From NCBI GenBank assembly GCA_937941715.1, contig CALDGX010000065.1, positions 1-59,048 on the forward strand: DNA of 59,048 nt. The letters run 5' to 3'. The translations under genes were made by a program, and so were the position numbers. The notes under the pieces are model-generated. The model saw nothing but the letters and a program-made list of their open reading frames with translations, made no database searches and was not told the DNA's origin. Below, in pieces: positions 9,742-18,575 of the stretch. Position 1 is the stretch's first letter, and each line of letters opens with the position of its first letter. This stretch comes from an uncultured Chloracidobacterium sp. Lineage in GTDB: Bacteria; Acidobacteriota; Blastocatellia; Pyrinomonadales; Pyrinomonadaceae.

Positions 9742-10221
9742 TTAGATCGACGGATCGTCCGCCTTGGCAGGGCGATTCTCGTCGGTGCCCTTGATGCCGC
9801 TGAGCGACGAGTCGGTATAAAAATGCCGCGTGCCGGTTGCCGTGACGCCCTCGGCGACCTGCGGATCGGCGGTTATCGAGTAAAACGCCGGTTTGGTGGC
9901 CGACGCCGGCTCGACCGTGAGTTTGAAGATATAACCGTTCACTACCGGACTCTCGCCCTTGAACTTTTCGTCGAGGCTGACCTTGGCGATCAGTTCGTCA
10001 AATGTCGCAAAGTTGCCCTTATTGCGTGAGGCGTACTGCGCCTGAAATTTACGGATGTTGTCGATCGACTGGGCAGCGGTCGTTTCATTACCCGCACGAA
10101 TGACGGCCGACCAGGCGATACTGCCGACGCCGATCAAAAGGCCGATGATCGCGATAACGATCATTAACTCGATCAGGTTAAATCCGCGTTGATCCCGCAA
10201 TTTGAGTCGAAATTTGTTCAT
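9742..10221 (-). CDS. Type IV pilin-like protein
   Basis: A 159-residue prepilin with a short basic leader (MNKFRLKLRDQRG) and the class III signal G/FNLIELMIVIAIIGLLIGVG: cleavage after Gly13, N-methyl-Phe at +1, Glu at +5. The hydrophobic helix is followed by a globular domain with an alpha helix (TTAAQSIDNIRKFQAQYA) and beta strands, as in PilA or GspG pseudopilins. AGGGG lies 11 bases before the ATG. No pilus assembly genes are nearby, so major pilin versus pseudopilin cannot be decided. The tRNA-Val gene follows in the same direction. Confidence 0.9.
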   Translation of the reverse strand: MNKFRLKLRDQRGFNLIELMIVIAIIGLLIGVGSIAWSAVIRAGNETTAAQSIDNIRKFQAQYASRNKGNFATFDELIAKVSLDEKFKGESPVVNGYIFKLTVEPASATKPAFYSITADPQVAEGVTATGTRHFYTDSSLSGIKGTDENRPAKADDPSI

Positions 10222-10474
10222 ATAACCAGTTTCCCCTGTTGTCGGTCTAACACGATGCGACAGCGGATTTGTTCCAAAAGTTTAGACGTTTTCGCTTATC
10301 ATTTGCAAGCTAACGGACGTTGCCGGCCCGACCGCTCGGCGAAATAATGCAACTCCGCCGTGGTTCGGATCGTTGAAATAGCCGCCGGGCATCGCAAGTT
10401 TAGTGTCGCAATCGCCCGCGGTTATCTTGTAAGATATAGATGTGGATAAGGTTTTGGGCATTTCTACAACAAAG

Positions 10475-11473
10475 ATGAGAGATTGGATCACAACTGAGCC
10501 GGCATCCGCGCCGTCGGCACCCGCGACGGGTTTTGATGCCGCCGGCAAGATCGCCGAACTTCAAAACTCGATCGAGCGTGTCATCCGCGGCAAGACCGAT
10601 ACCGTCCGGCTCGCGATGATCGCGATCCTGGCCCGAGGGCATATACTCATTGAGGACGTACCCGGCATCGGTAAAACAACGCTCGCCAACGCGCTTTCGC
10701 GGGCGCTGGAACTGTCGTTTCAACGCGTACAGTTCACCTCGGACCTGCTTCCCTCCGACGTCATCGGGCTGTCTGTTTACAACCAAAAGAACAGTGAGTT
10801 TGAGTGGAAAGCGGGCCCGATATTCTCAAATATCGTATTGGCTGACGAGATCAACCGGGCCACGCCGAAGACGCAGTCCGCCTTGCTCGAGGCAATGGCC
10901 GAGGAACAGGTCACGGTCGAGGGCGTGTCGCGCCAATTGCCGCTGCCCTTTATCGTCATCGCGACCCAAAACCCGTCCGAACATCACGGCACTTACCCGC
11001 TGCCCGAATCGCAGCTTGACCGGTTCATGCTGCGGCTGCATATGGGATATCCGAGCAAGGAAGATGAACGCAGCATACTTCGGGACCGTGCCCGGATCGA
11101 CCCGCTCGCCGCGGTTCGCCCGGTGATGTCGCGATCGGACGTGATCGAACTGCAGCGAATGGTCGCCGAGGTACGGGTCGACGACGCCCTGCTCGATTAC
11201 CTGCTAAAGATCGTCGAAGCCACCCGCAACAACGATTCGCTTGAGCTCGGCATCAGCCCCCGAGGGGCTCTCGCTCTATTCAGGTGTGCTCAGGCGTCGG
11301 CGTTCATCGAGGGCCGCGATTACTGCATCGCCGACGACATTAAACGCCTCGTCGTACCGTGTTTCGGCCACCGCGTTATTGTCAATTCGCGTGCGACCTC
11401 GATGCGGCAGCGGACACGCGAGTCGGAACAGGTGCTGCTGGACCTGTTGTCCAAGGTCAGCGTGCCGATCTAG
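10475..11473 (+). CDS. MoxR-family AAA+ ATPase
   Basis: Chaperone-like AAA+ ATPase, often paired with DUF58 and VWA proteins in envelope or metal-insertion functions. From the ATG at 10475 the protein is 332 residues. Walker A is VPGIGKTTLANAL, Walker B LADEINRATPKTQSALLEAM, sensor 1 IATQNP, and the MoxR-typical GTYPLPESQLDRFMLRL follows, with a C-terminal AAA lid (about 240-330). An in-frame GTG at 10442 would add 11 residues; neither start has a clear ribosome-binding site. The DUF58 gene starts 40 bases after the stop, the classic MoxR-DUF58 pair. Confidence 0.93.
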   Translation: MRDWITTEPASAPSAPATGFDAAGKIAELQNSIERVIRGKTDTVRLAMIAILARGHILIEDVPGIGKTTLANALSRALELSFQRVQFTSDLLPSDVIGLSVYNQKNSEFEWKAGPIFSNIVLADEINRATPKTQSALLEAMAEEQVTVEGVSRQLPLPFIVIATQNPSEHHGTYPLPESQLDRFMLRLHMGYPSKEDERSILRDRARIDPLAAVRPVMSRSDVIELQRMVAEVRVDDALLDYLLKIVEATRNNDSLELGISPRGALALFRCAQASAFIEGRDYCIADDIKRLVVPCFGHRVIVNSRATSMRQRTRESEQVLLDLLSKVSVPI

Positions 11474-11513
11474 GCCGTGCGGCAGCCCGTCGGGCCTGCG
11501 GCGGCTTCATCAA

Positions 11514-12950
11514 GTGAGACTTTCAACACTCCGTCAACTTTTCAGCTTTCGCGATCTTCGCAACGCACTGGTCGGTTTCGCCGTGGTGTTCGGCGGGATC
11601 GGACTGTCGCTGTTTACGCTCTACGCTCATCGGGCGGGCAATGTCCGGCTGGCGGGCATTTCGGCCGGCATTTCGCTGATATTCGTCCTCCTGATCTTGA
11701 TCTTTGTCGTGCCGCCGCTCGCCCGAAACGCCAGCCGCGAAGCGTCACAGATGAATCTGCCGTTCGAATTTACCACCGGCGGAGCGGTGATGTTGGTACT
11801 GTTGACGGTCGTCGGGTTTTCGGCCTGGAATACCGGCAACAATCTGCTGTTCCTGGTGCTGTCGTTTCTGATCGCGGGCATGATCGTCGGTTTTTTTGCC
11901 GGCAGCGTTTGCCTCAAGCGGCTCGACGTCAAGATGCGTTTTCCCGAGACGATATTTGCCGGTGAACCCACGCCGATCCTGGTCAGTGTCACCAACCGCA
12001 AGCGCATCTTTCCGAGCATTTCGGTCGTCGCCGAGGTTCGCGGCAAGGAACGCGAGCGGTCGATCGCCGCTGATGATCTGAAAGCGGTGCTTCCCCGTTT
12101 TTTGGCCGAGCGCCTCAGCCGACCGCCGATGGTCCGTAAAACGCTCGATCACATCGTCTATATTCCGCGTCGTTCGTCCGTCGAGAGCAAGTCCGAGCAC
12201 ATATTCCCGCACCGCGGCCGCTTTTTGATCAAGGATTTCGAACTGTCGACGCGATTTCCGTTCGGATTTTTCAGGCACCGCCGCAGGCTGCCGGCCCGCG
12301 AAACAGAACTCATCGTATTCCCGCCGCCCGTGCCGTTTGACGAAAACATCGACGACATTCCGCTCGACGCCGGCAAACTGGTGGCAAACAAGCGCGGTAT
12401 GGGACAGGACCTGCTCGCCCTGCGTGATTACCGGACCAACGACGACCTTCGCCGGATCGACTGGAAGGCCACCGCGAGGTCGAACCGCTTGACCGTTCGT
12501 GAATTTGCCGCCGAAGATGAAAAGCGGGTGGCCGTCGCGTTTGACACGCGGGTCCCGGCCGAAACTGATGGCACGCTCTCGCTGCGTGAGCGGATAGGCG
12601 CTGAGCAGAGCGGCAAACCGGTCGTCGCGTCGGACCGTTTTGAGGCCGGTGCGAGCCTGGCCGCTTCGATCCTGCTGCATTTTGCCGAGCAGCAGGCCGA
12701 GTTGAAACTCGTCATCGACGGCGACGAGGGTGAGTTCGGCGTCGGCCGCGTTCACCTTCACGAAATGCTCCGGCGCCTGGCGGTCACCGAACCCAATTTT
12801 CAAGATAATAGCCGCCCGATCGAACCTGCGGCAGATCTCGGACGTATCCTCAATAGTTCGGACGAGAGCCACTGGTTCCTGGTCACCGCGGCAGGTGACG
12901 GTGACCTTTCGCCCGAAACCATGCAACGATTGAAAATAATTGGGTTTTAA
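11514..12950 (+). CDS. DUF58 membrane protein
   Basis: A 478-residue partner of the MoxR ATPase. The start is taken as GTG 11514 (reads MRLSTLRQLFSF), since residues before it are out-of-frame MoxR sequence. Four hydrophobic stretches lie in the first 170 residues (ALVGFAVVFGGIGLSLF, ISAGISLIFVLLILIFVV, AVMLVLLTVVGFSA, LLFLVLSFLIAGMIVGFF). A beta-rich region follows, then the DUF58 signature GQDLLALRDYRTNDDLRRID with WKATARSNRLTVREF. DUF58 domains resemble VWA folds. The function is unknown; membrane anchoring and MoxR partnership are inferred from family and context. Confidence 0.9.
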   Translation: MRLSTLRQLFSFRDLRNALVGFAVVFGGIGLSLFTLYAHRAGNVRLAGISAGISLIFVLLILIFVVPPLARNASREASQMNLPFEFTTGGAVMLVLLTVVGFSAWNTGNNLLFLVLSFLIAGMIVGFFAGSVCLKRLDVKMRFPETIFAGEPTPILVSVTNRKRIFPSISVVAEVRGKERERSIAADDLKAVLPRFLAERLSRPPMVRKTLDHIVYIPRRSSVESKSEHIFPHRGRFLIKDFELSTRFPFGFFRHRRRLPARETELIVFPPPVPFDENIDDIPLDAGKLVANKRGMGQDLLALRDYRTNDDLRRIDWKATARSNRLTVREFAAEDEKRVAVAFDTRVPAETDGTLSLRERIGAEQSGKPVVASDRFEAGASLAASILLHFAEQQAELKLVIDGDEGEFGVGRVHLHEMLRRLAVTEPNFQDNSRPIEPAADLGRILNSSDESHWFLVTAAGDGDLSPETMQRLKIIGF

Positions 12951-13010
12951 GGTTAAATTCTTGTCATAATTCAGCTGCCCGCGGTGTCTTTAATTTGAAG
13001 AGCATTTTTG

Positions 13011-13595
13011 ATGCTGAAAATGAGCGAGAGTACGAACATTTTTGTGGACATAATGTCCGAACATTCAGCTACGGCGGCAGCGACAGGTAGGATCGAGTTC
13101 GAGGAGGCGTTTTCGCTTCATCACCGGACCGTCTTTCGCGCGGCACGATCGGTAGTGCAGGATCCCGCCCTGGCCGAAGATGTTACCCAGGAGACGTTTC
13201 TGCGGCTGTATCACAATATCGATGCGATCACCGATCAGGAAATGCTCCGGCCGTGGTTGATACGGGTCGCTATAAACGTTGCCCGAAACACCGTCCGCGG
13301 CAATATTAGGGCGAACACGCGGGACGAAAATTACGTCAAAGAAACAGGCACATTCGAAGCGGCGTCGGTCGAAACCGACTATGAGGAGGCCGCCGGTGTG
13401 AACGACATTTACCGGGCTCTGAACAAGATCAAGGAGCCGCTCAGGAGCTGCCTGATATTAAAGCAGCAGGGGCTCTCGTACAAAGAGATCGCCCGAAGCC
13501 TCGAACTCAATGAGTCGAGCATCGGCACTTTCGTTGCACGTGCCAGACAGGAATTCAGCCGGTTTTACGGAAAGATCGGCAAGGACGCGATATGA
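13011..13595 (+). CDS. ECF-type RNA polymerase sigma factor
   Basis: Alternative sigma-70 factor of about 194 residues. Region 2 is seen in LHHRTVFRAARSVVQDP, LAEDVTQETFLRLYHNI and PWLIRVAINVARN; region 4 in LKQQGLSYKEIARSLELNES followed by GTFVARARQEF. Possible starts are ATG 13011 (MLKMSES) and ATG 13020. Its stop overlaps the ATG of the next gene, a zinc-finger anti-sigma factor (ATGA), the usual arrangement for an ECF sigma and its own regulator. Target promoters cannot be read here; the DUF4097 gene downstream is a plausible member of its regulon. Confidence 0.95.
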   Translation: MLKMSESTNIFVDIMSEHSATAAATGRIEFEEAFSLHHRTVFRAARSVVQDPALAEDVTQETFLRLYHNIDAITDQEMLRPWLIRVAINVARNTVRGNIRANTRDENYVKETGTFEAASVETDYEEAAGVNDIYRALNKIKEPLRSCLILKQQGLSYKEIARSLELNESSIGTFVARARQEFSRFYGKIGKDAI

Positions 13596-14464
13596 AGCAG
13601 GACTGTTTAGACATTGGGATCATTCAGGCGTTTCTGGACGGCGAACTCACGCACCCGGAATCGGCTCGAGTCTCCGGCCACATCGCCGTTTGCGATGCGT
13701 GCTCGTTGATGCTCGCCGACGCTGAGGATGAGTCGGCAGTGGTCTTTTCGGCCCTGGATCGCGAGTTTTCGACGCTCGTCCCGACCCAGCGGCTTTGGAA
13801 CAAGATCAACGAATCGATCGAAACCGAAAAACACAGTGCCCCGTTCTGGCAGAAAGCATGGGCCTTTATCGTGGTGAATTTCGCGACGCCGTCTTTCGCC
13901 GCTGTCGCCGGAATGCTTATCGTTTTCGGCATCGCGGCCGCACTGGTCCTTGACCGGGGCTCAAATACGCCGCAAGTCGCGGGCAACCGGCCCGTGTCGG
14001 TTTCGGCACCGCAGCAGGCGGCACCGACCGTCACGGCTCCAAGGACGGCTGACACCGTCGTTTCGGATATTCGCCAGGTAAGGCCGGCAACGGCTGAGCA
14101 GATCTCGTACAGATCGGCCGGGCGTCGGCAGCAACCGGCGGTCACCGCTGCACCACCGGCGTCAGCCGCACCGGACGTCTCGAACGGTTATTTTCCCGGC
14201 GAAGAGAGTTATGTAAAGACCATCGCCAGCCTTTCGCGTTCAGTCGAATCAGCCAAGGACACGGTAATGCGTCCCGGCGAACGCATCGCCTACGAGCGGG
14301 ATATGGCGGTCGTCAACGACGCCATCGCGAAAATGCGTAACGAGGTTAAAAGGAATCCAAAGAACGAGACCGCCAAACAGGTGCTTTACTCGTCGTACCA
14401 GAACAAGATAGATCTGCTTAATTCGGTATCGCAGAAAGAGGAGTTGGTTGCAAGCCTCCGTTAG
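13592..14464 (+). CDS. Zinc-finger (HC2) anti-sigma factor
   Basis: Membrane-bound regulator expected to hold the ECF sigma factor at the membrane. The N-terminal ZAS motif is visible as HIAVCDAC (HxxxCxxC, about residues 30-37) preceded by AFLDGEL. One transmembrane helix (FAAVAGMLIVFGIAAALVL, about 108-126) separates the cytoplasmic domain from a Pro/Ala/Gln-rich outer region and a helical C-terminus (NDAIAKMRNEVKRNPKNETA). It overlaps the sigma gene by 4 bases. The outer segment would be the signal-sensing or protease-sensitive part. Confidence 0.92.
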   Translation: MKQDCLDIGIIQAFLDGELTHPESARVSGHIAVCDACSLMLADAEDESAVVFSALDREFSTLVPTQRLWNKINESIETEKHSAPFWQKAWAFIVVNFATPSFAAVAGMLIVFGIAAALVLDRGSNTPQVAGNRPVSVSAPQQAAPTVTAPRTADTVVSDIRQVRPATAEQISYRSAGRRQQPAVTAAPPASAAPDVSNGYFPGEESYVKTIASLSRSVESAKDTVMRPGERIAYERDMAVVNDAIAKMRNEVKRNPKNETAKQVLYSSYQNKIDLLNSVSQKEELVASLR

Positions 14465-14484
14465 GCCGGCAGCACTGAACGTGA

Positions 14485-15501
14485 ATGACTGGATCAGGCA
14501 GTAAATTGAGATACGGGTTTGTCCTCGCCGCGTTGGCACTTGCGTTTTCGCAGGCCGCCGCCGGCCAGACGGTCGTTGCCCCGCCCGCCGCTCCAGCCCC
14601 GCGTTCGATCGCAAAGGCCGATATGCCGCCGATGCCCGGTGAGTCTTTCGAACGGTCGATCAAGGTCGATCCGTCGATCAACCTTTCACTGTGCGTAACC
14701 GAAGGCACATTGAAAGTGAACGGCTGGAACCGCAATGAACTAAGGGTGTACGTCCAGGACGGCAGCAATTTTGAATTCAAGACCCAGCAGACCAGCCCGC
14801 GATCCGGTGACCCGGTCTGGGTTATGATCAGCGCGTTCAGCGGCCGCAATAAAGCCGCCCCGCGTTCGGAGTGCATCCGCGGCGGCGATATCGAGATCGA
14901 CATCCCCGTCAACGCATCGGTCAACGTCAAGGGCCAGGAAGTCACGTCCACCATCGACGGCGTGCGCAAGGCGAGCGTCAAAATAATCGGCGGCAATACG
15001 TTTATCAGAAACGTGACCGAGGGCGTGACCGTCTCAGGCGGGCAAGGCGGCATCGCGGTCGAAAATTCGTCCGGGGCAATGTCGCTCGACAGTACGACGG
15101 GCAACATCGTCGTGTTTGAGGCGGGTCCCAGCGATATAGGCGATATCTTTCGCGCCAAGACCTACGGCGGAGCGATATCGCTCGAAAAGATAGGTCACCG
15201 TCAGTTGGAGGTCAACTCGATCTCGGGTTCGGTCAGTTACAGCGGTTCGCTGCTCAATGGCGGCTCGTACAGTTTTGGCACGTCAAACGGCTCGATCCGG
15301 CTGACGCTGCCGACCGATACGTCGAGCACCGTTTCGGTGAGCTACGGATTCGGAGCGTTCAAGTCGGAACTGCCGATCACGCCGCTTACCGAGAATATCA
15401 GCGAAGGCCCGGTCAAGAGTACCGTCGGCCGCATCGGCGGCGGCGACGCCACGCTCAGGATCACCACCAACAACGGCAGTATCACGATCAGAAAACCCTG
15501 A
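14485..15501 (+). CDS. Exported DUF4097-type beta-strand repeat protein
   Basis: A 338-residue protein with a signal peptide (RYGFVLAALALAFSQAAAGQ) and a long right-handed beta-helix-like region. Repeated short strands with Gly/Asn/Ser turns (VNVKGQEVTSTIDGV, IIGGNTFIRNV, GNIVVFEAG, NSISGSVSYSG, TSNGSIRLTL, TNNGSITIRKP) match the DUF4097 adhesin-like family. It starts 20 bases after the anti-sigma gene, so it is likely part of the sigma/anti-sigma operon. DUF4097 proteins are frequent neighbours of ECF sigma pairs; their biochemical role is not established. Confidence 0.82.
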   Translation: MTGSGSKLRYGFVLAALALAFSQAAAGQTVVAPPAAPAPRSIAKADMPPMPGESFERSIKVDPSINLSLCVTEGTLKVNGWNRNELRVYVQDGSNFEFKTQQTSPRSGDPVWVMISAFSGRNKAAPRSECIRGGDIEIDIPVNASVNVKGQEVTSTIDGVRKASVKIIGGNTFIRNVTEGVTVSGGQGGIAVENSSGAMSLDSTTGNIVVFEAGPSDIGDIFRAKTYGGAISLEKIGHRQLEVNSISGSVSYSGSLLNGGSYSFGTSNGSIRLTLPTDTSSTVSVSYGFGAFKSELPITPLTENISEGPVKSTVGRIGGGDATLRITTNNGSITIRKP

Positions 15502-15506
15502 TCAGC

Positions 15507-15803
15507 TCAAAACTCGCCCAATTCCCTGCCCGTCCGCTGATTAAATTGCTCGGTCATCGACGCCACTCCGTGTCCGGACTCGTCGCGGGTCAGACGCTCG
15601 ACACGCCACATCGGGAAGAAATAGTCGGTCATCGGCAAATGCTCTTCGCCGGCCGCTATCGACCGCACCCAATCGTCAAAATAGCCCAGGTCGATCGCCC
15701 GGATGTGGATGCCGGCCGCACCGATCTCGTTCACGATACCGATCAGTTTTTCCCGCGGGCTGTGGAGTACGATCAACGCTGTTTCGCCGTTTTCGATCTT
15801 CAT
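15507..15803 (-). CDS. Conserved-looking small hypothetical protein (98 aa)
   Basis: I do not recognise this protein. The ATG at 15803 gives 98 residues beginning MKIENGETALIVLHSPREK. It looks folded: an alternating strand/helix pattern (TALIVLHSP, IGIVNEIGAAGIHIRAIDL), then FDDWVRSIAAGE, a FFPMWRVERLTRDE segment and a charged C-terminus. An in-frame extension to 15890 starts with basic residues and looks spurious. It converges on the DUF4097 gene with 5 bases between stops and is divergent from the Rad50-like gene. Codon usage matches neighbouring genes, supporting a real gene. Confidence 0.7.
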   Translation of the reverse strand: MKIENGETALIVLHSPREKLIGIVNEIGAAGIHIRAIDLGYFDDWVRSIAAGEEHLPMTDYFFPMWRVERLTRDESGHGVASMTEQFNQRTGRELGEF

Positions 15804-15925
15804 ATTCTTAAATAGGCCAATGAGATAAATACCATGATAAACGACTGATCGGTATTTGCGCCCGAATCTTTTTCTTTGGCGCCGTTTCAATTAGAATCTA
15901 TCTGGAAAACGAAATCCCTTTCGCT

Positions 15926-18568
15926 ATGCAGATCTCCAGGCTCGAGCTTGAGAATATCAAATCTCACGCGTCATCGACATTCGATTTTGCCAAAGGCACG
16001 ACCGCCATCACGGGCGAGAACGGCGCCGGCAAGACGACGATAATCGAGGCGATCGCCTGGGCACTGTTCGATTTTCTCGACTACAAAAAAGAGGAGTTTG
16101 TACGCCGCGGTGCCAAAAAAGGCTCCGTCAAGGTCACGTTCGAGAGCGGCCTTGACGAGCGCGAGTACATCGTCTATCGCGACACCGGCTCGGGATACTA
16201 CGTGACCGACCCGCGCCTGCAGACCAGGATTGCGGAAAAAAAGGAAGAGGTCTTCAGATTTCTGTGGCAGCATCTGCGGCTCGAACCCGGCACGGATCTG
16301 CGGTCGCTCTACAAGCAGGCGATCGGCGTTCCGCAGGGGACCTTTACCGCCATCTTTCTCGACGGCGGCCCCGAACGCAAGACGGCATTCGACCGGTTGT
16401 TAAAGGTCGAGGAGTATCGCCAGGCCGCCGAGAAGCTGCGTGAGACCTCGCGCCTTATCGATACACAGGTGGCGGCCGCTCGCGAAGGCATCGCCAGGGC
16501 CGAGGGCGAACTTTCGCGTTCCGAGGCGGTCGAAACCGAACATCAGGCACTTGTTGGGCAGATCGGGAACCTCGCGAAGGAGATCGAAGACGCTGTCGAA
16601 GGCCTGAACACGCTGCGGTCGGCCGTTGAGGCCTTGGACGCCCGCGAACGCGGCATCGCCGAACTCAGATCGGCATTTGAAAAGGCCGCAGCCGAGAGCG
16701 AACGCGCCCGTCTTGTATTCAGCCAGCTGGAAAGCTCGGTCAGAAGCTCAGCCGCCGCTGCCGAAAAGGCGGCCGCCGCTAAACCGCTCTCCGACAAGCA
16801 CATTGAGATGTTGGGCCGCCTTCGCGAGCTGGAACGCGAACGCGGCGAACGCGAGAAACTCCGTGCTGAACTTGCGGCTACCGAAACCGCGATCGCAAAC
16901 GTGGGGGCGGACAGCAAACGTCTCACCGAAAACCTTGAGGCGGTCGAAAAGGCACATCACGAGATCGCAACCCTCCGGCCTTTAGCTGCCGAACAGGATC
17001 GGATCGAGGCCGATGTCCGCCGGCTTCGCGAATCCGCTGCGGCGGCCCGCTCGGCCCGCTCGCAGATCGACAGCCTGGATGACAAACTCCGCCGGATGCG
17101 TGACGGTTACAAAGAGGCGAACGAACGCCTAAAGGCCGCCGAAGCAAGCGCCGCCGAGGCGTCACAGCTTGCCGAATTGGAGTCGCGTGACGTCAAACTA
17201 CTACACGAGATCGCCGAACTTCGGGCCTCGCTCAAACGCGATGAGCAATTTCAGCAGGAGATCAAAAGCGGCCTGTGTCCGATCTTGTCGCAAAAGTGCC
17301 TGAACCTGCAGCCGGGCCAGACACTTGAGAGTTTTGTGTCGAGCCAGTTTACCGAACTGCGTTCGCAGATCGATGCGCTCGAGACCGAACATCGCTCGGT
17401 CGTCGGGTCGCTGAGGTCGGCCCGCGAGGCCGCCGGGCAACTGACAACTGTCGAAACCTTGCAGCGGCGGCTCGCTGAGCTCACCGATGAAGGGACACGG
17501 TTAAACGCGGAAAAGGCCGAGCTCGTCAGCCGCTCGGAGATGCTCGAAACGGCGGAAAAGGATCTTGCCGAGGCCGAATCAAAACTTGCGGCACTGGACG
17601 ATCCGCGGTCAAGGATCAAATTTCTCGAATCGGCGGCCGCACGTGAACAGGAACTGCGGGATCAGCTTTCGGCGATCGAGAGCAACCTCGAACGCCTGGA
17701 AAATGACCGCAACATCACGGTCGAAAAGCTCGAATCTTACGCTGACCTAGATCAGCAATTGGAGGCGGCCGCGGCTGAACGCGATGCGACGGCCGACGCT
17801 CACCGCACATTCGTGGCGAACGAAGCCGAGGCCGAGGCACTCGGGGAACGTTCGCAGAACCTTGAGGCCGCAGCCGCGGACCTGAGTGACGCCGACAGGC
17901 GACGCTCCGCTGCGGAAAACGATCTGTCCGAGGCGTCAGCCGGCTTTGACAGCGAACTTCAGTCACGGCGGCGGGCCGAACTCCTGCAGGCCGAACGCGG
18001 TCATGCTCAGGCCGCCGCAACGCTCGCGGCCGCCCGCCAACGCGAAGCCGCGCTCGACGCCGAGTTAAAGCGATTTACTGAATTACGCCGGTCGCTGGCC
18101 GGCGAATTCAAAGAAAAAGAGCGGCTTGAAAAGGTCGCCGAGGCAACCGCTTTCATCCGCGACACACTCAAAGAAGCGGCACCGCGCGTCGCCCGCAATT
18201 ACGGTTACCACGTTTCGCTTGAGGCAAACCTGCTGTTTCGCGAGATCACGGGAAATGCCGAACGCACGCTGAAATGGGGCGAAGATTACGCCATAATGCT
18301 GGAGGAAGACGGTTACGAGCGGCCGTTCCAGAGTTTATCGGGCGGCGAGCAGATGGCCGCGGCATTGTCGGTCAGGTTGGCACTGTTGAAGCAACTGACG
18401 GACATCAGGATCGCCTTTTTTGATGAGCCGACGACCAACATGGACGCCGAACGCCGCGAAAACCTCGCGATGCAGATCAGCCGGATAACCAACTTTGACC
18501 AGCTTTTTGTCATCTCGCACGATGAGACGTTTGACAGTTATGTGGACAATCTAATTGCCCTTGGATGA
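15926..18568 (+). CDS. Rad50/SbcC-like SMC-family ATPase
   Basis: DNA repair ATPase of the Rad50 type, 880 residues. It has an N-terminal FxxIKSH start (LELENIKSHASSTF), Walker A GENGAGKTT, the Q-loop region GVPQGTFTAIFL, then two long coiled coils (about 180-440 and 470-720). They flank a hook with CPILSQKC (Cys451, Cys458). The C-terminal head has the signature SLSGGEQMAAALSVRLAL, Walker B IAFFDEPTTNMD and the H-loop FVISHDETFD. The hook is CX6C rather than the classic CXXC. Such enzymes normally work with an Mre11/SbcD nuclease, but none is in the window. RNase HI starts 7 bases downstream, suggesting co-transcription. Confidence 0.92.
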   Translation: MQISRLELENIKSHASSTFDFAKGTTAITGENGAGKTTIIEAIAWALFDFLDYKKEEFVRRGAKKGSVKVTFESGLDEREYIVYRDTGSGYYVTDPRLQTRIAEKKEEVFRFLWQHLRLEPGTDLRSLYKQAIGVPQGTFTAIFLDGGPERKTAFDRLLKVEEYRQAAEKLRETSRLIDTQVAAAREGIARAEGELSRSEAVETEHQALVGQIGNLAKEIEDAVEGLNTLRSAVEALDARERGIAELRSAFEKAAAESERARLVFSQLESSVRSSAAAAEKAAAAKPLSDKHIEMLGRLRELERERGEREKLRAELAATETAIANVGADSKRLTENLEAVEKAHHEIATLRPLAAEQDRIEADVRRLRESAAAARSARSQIDSLDDKLRRMRDGYKEANERLKAAEASAAEASQLAELESRDVKLLHEIAELRASLKRDEQFQQEIKSGLCPILSQKCLNLQPGQTLESFVSSQFTELRSQIDALETEHRSVVGSLRSAREAAGQLTTVETLQRRLAELTDEGTRLNAEKAELVSRSEMLETAEKDLAEAESKLAALDDPRSRIKFLESAAAREQELRDQLSAIESNLERLENDRNITVEKLESYADLDQQLEAAAAERDATADAHRTFVANEAEAEALGERSQNLEAAAADLSDADRRRSAAENDLSEASAGFDSELQSRRRAELLQAERGHAQAAATLAAARQREAALDAELKRFTELRRSLAGEFKEKERLEKVAEATAFIRDTLKEAAPRVARNYGYHVSLEANLLFREITGNAERTLKWGEDYAIMLEEDGYERPFQSLSGGEQMAAALSVRLALLKQLTDIRIAFFDEPTTNMDAERRENLAMQISRITNFDQLFVISHDETFDSYVDNLIALG

Positions 18569-18575
18569 TCAGATC

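Noticed and set aside
10282..10548. 88-aa minus-strand frame before and into the MoxR gene
   Set aside because: Overlaps the MoxR start, no ribosome-binding site and no family resemblance.
11477..11513. GC-rich stretch between MoxR and DUF58 (ggcagcccgtcgggcctgcgg) as another palindromic repeat copy
   Set aside because: Lacks the CCGCCCGCTGACGCAGGCGG core; similarity is only in composition.
11745..12926. 393-aa minus-strand frame opposite DUF58
   Set aside because: Antisense shadow of a well-supported DUF58 gene.
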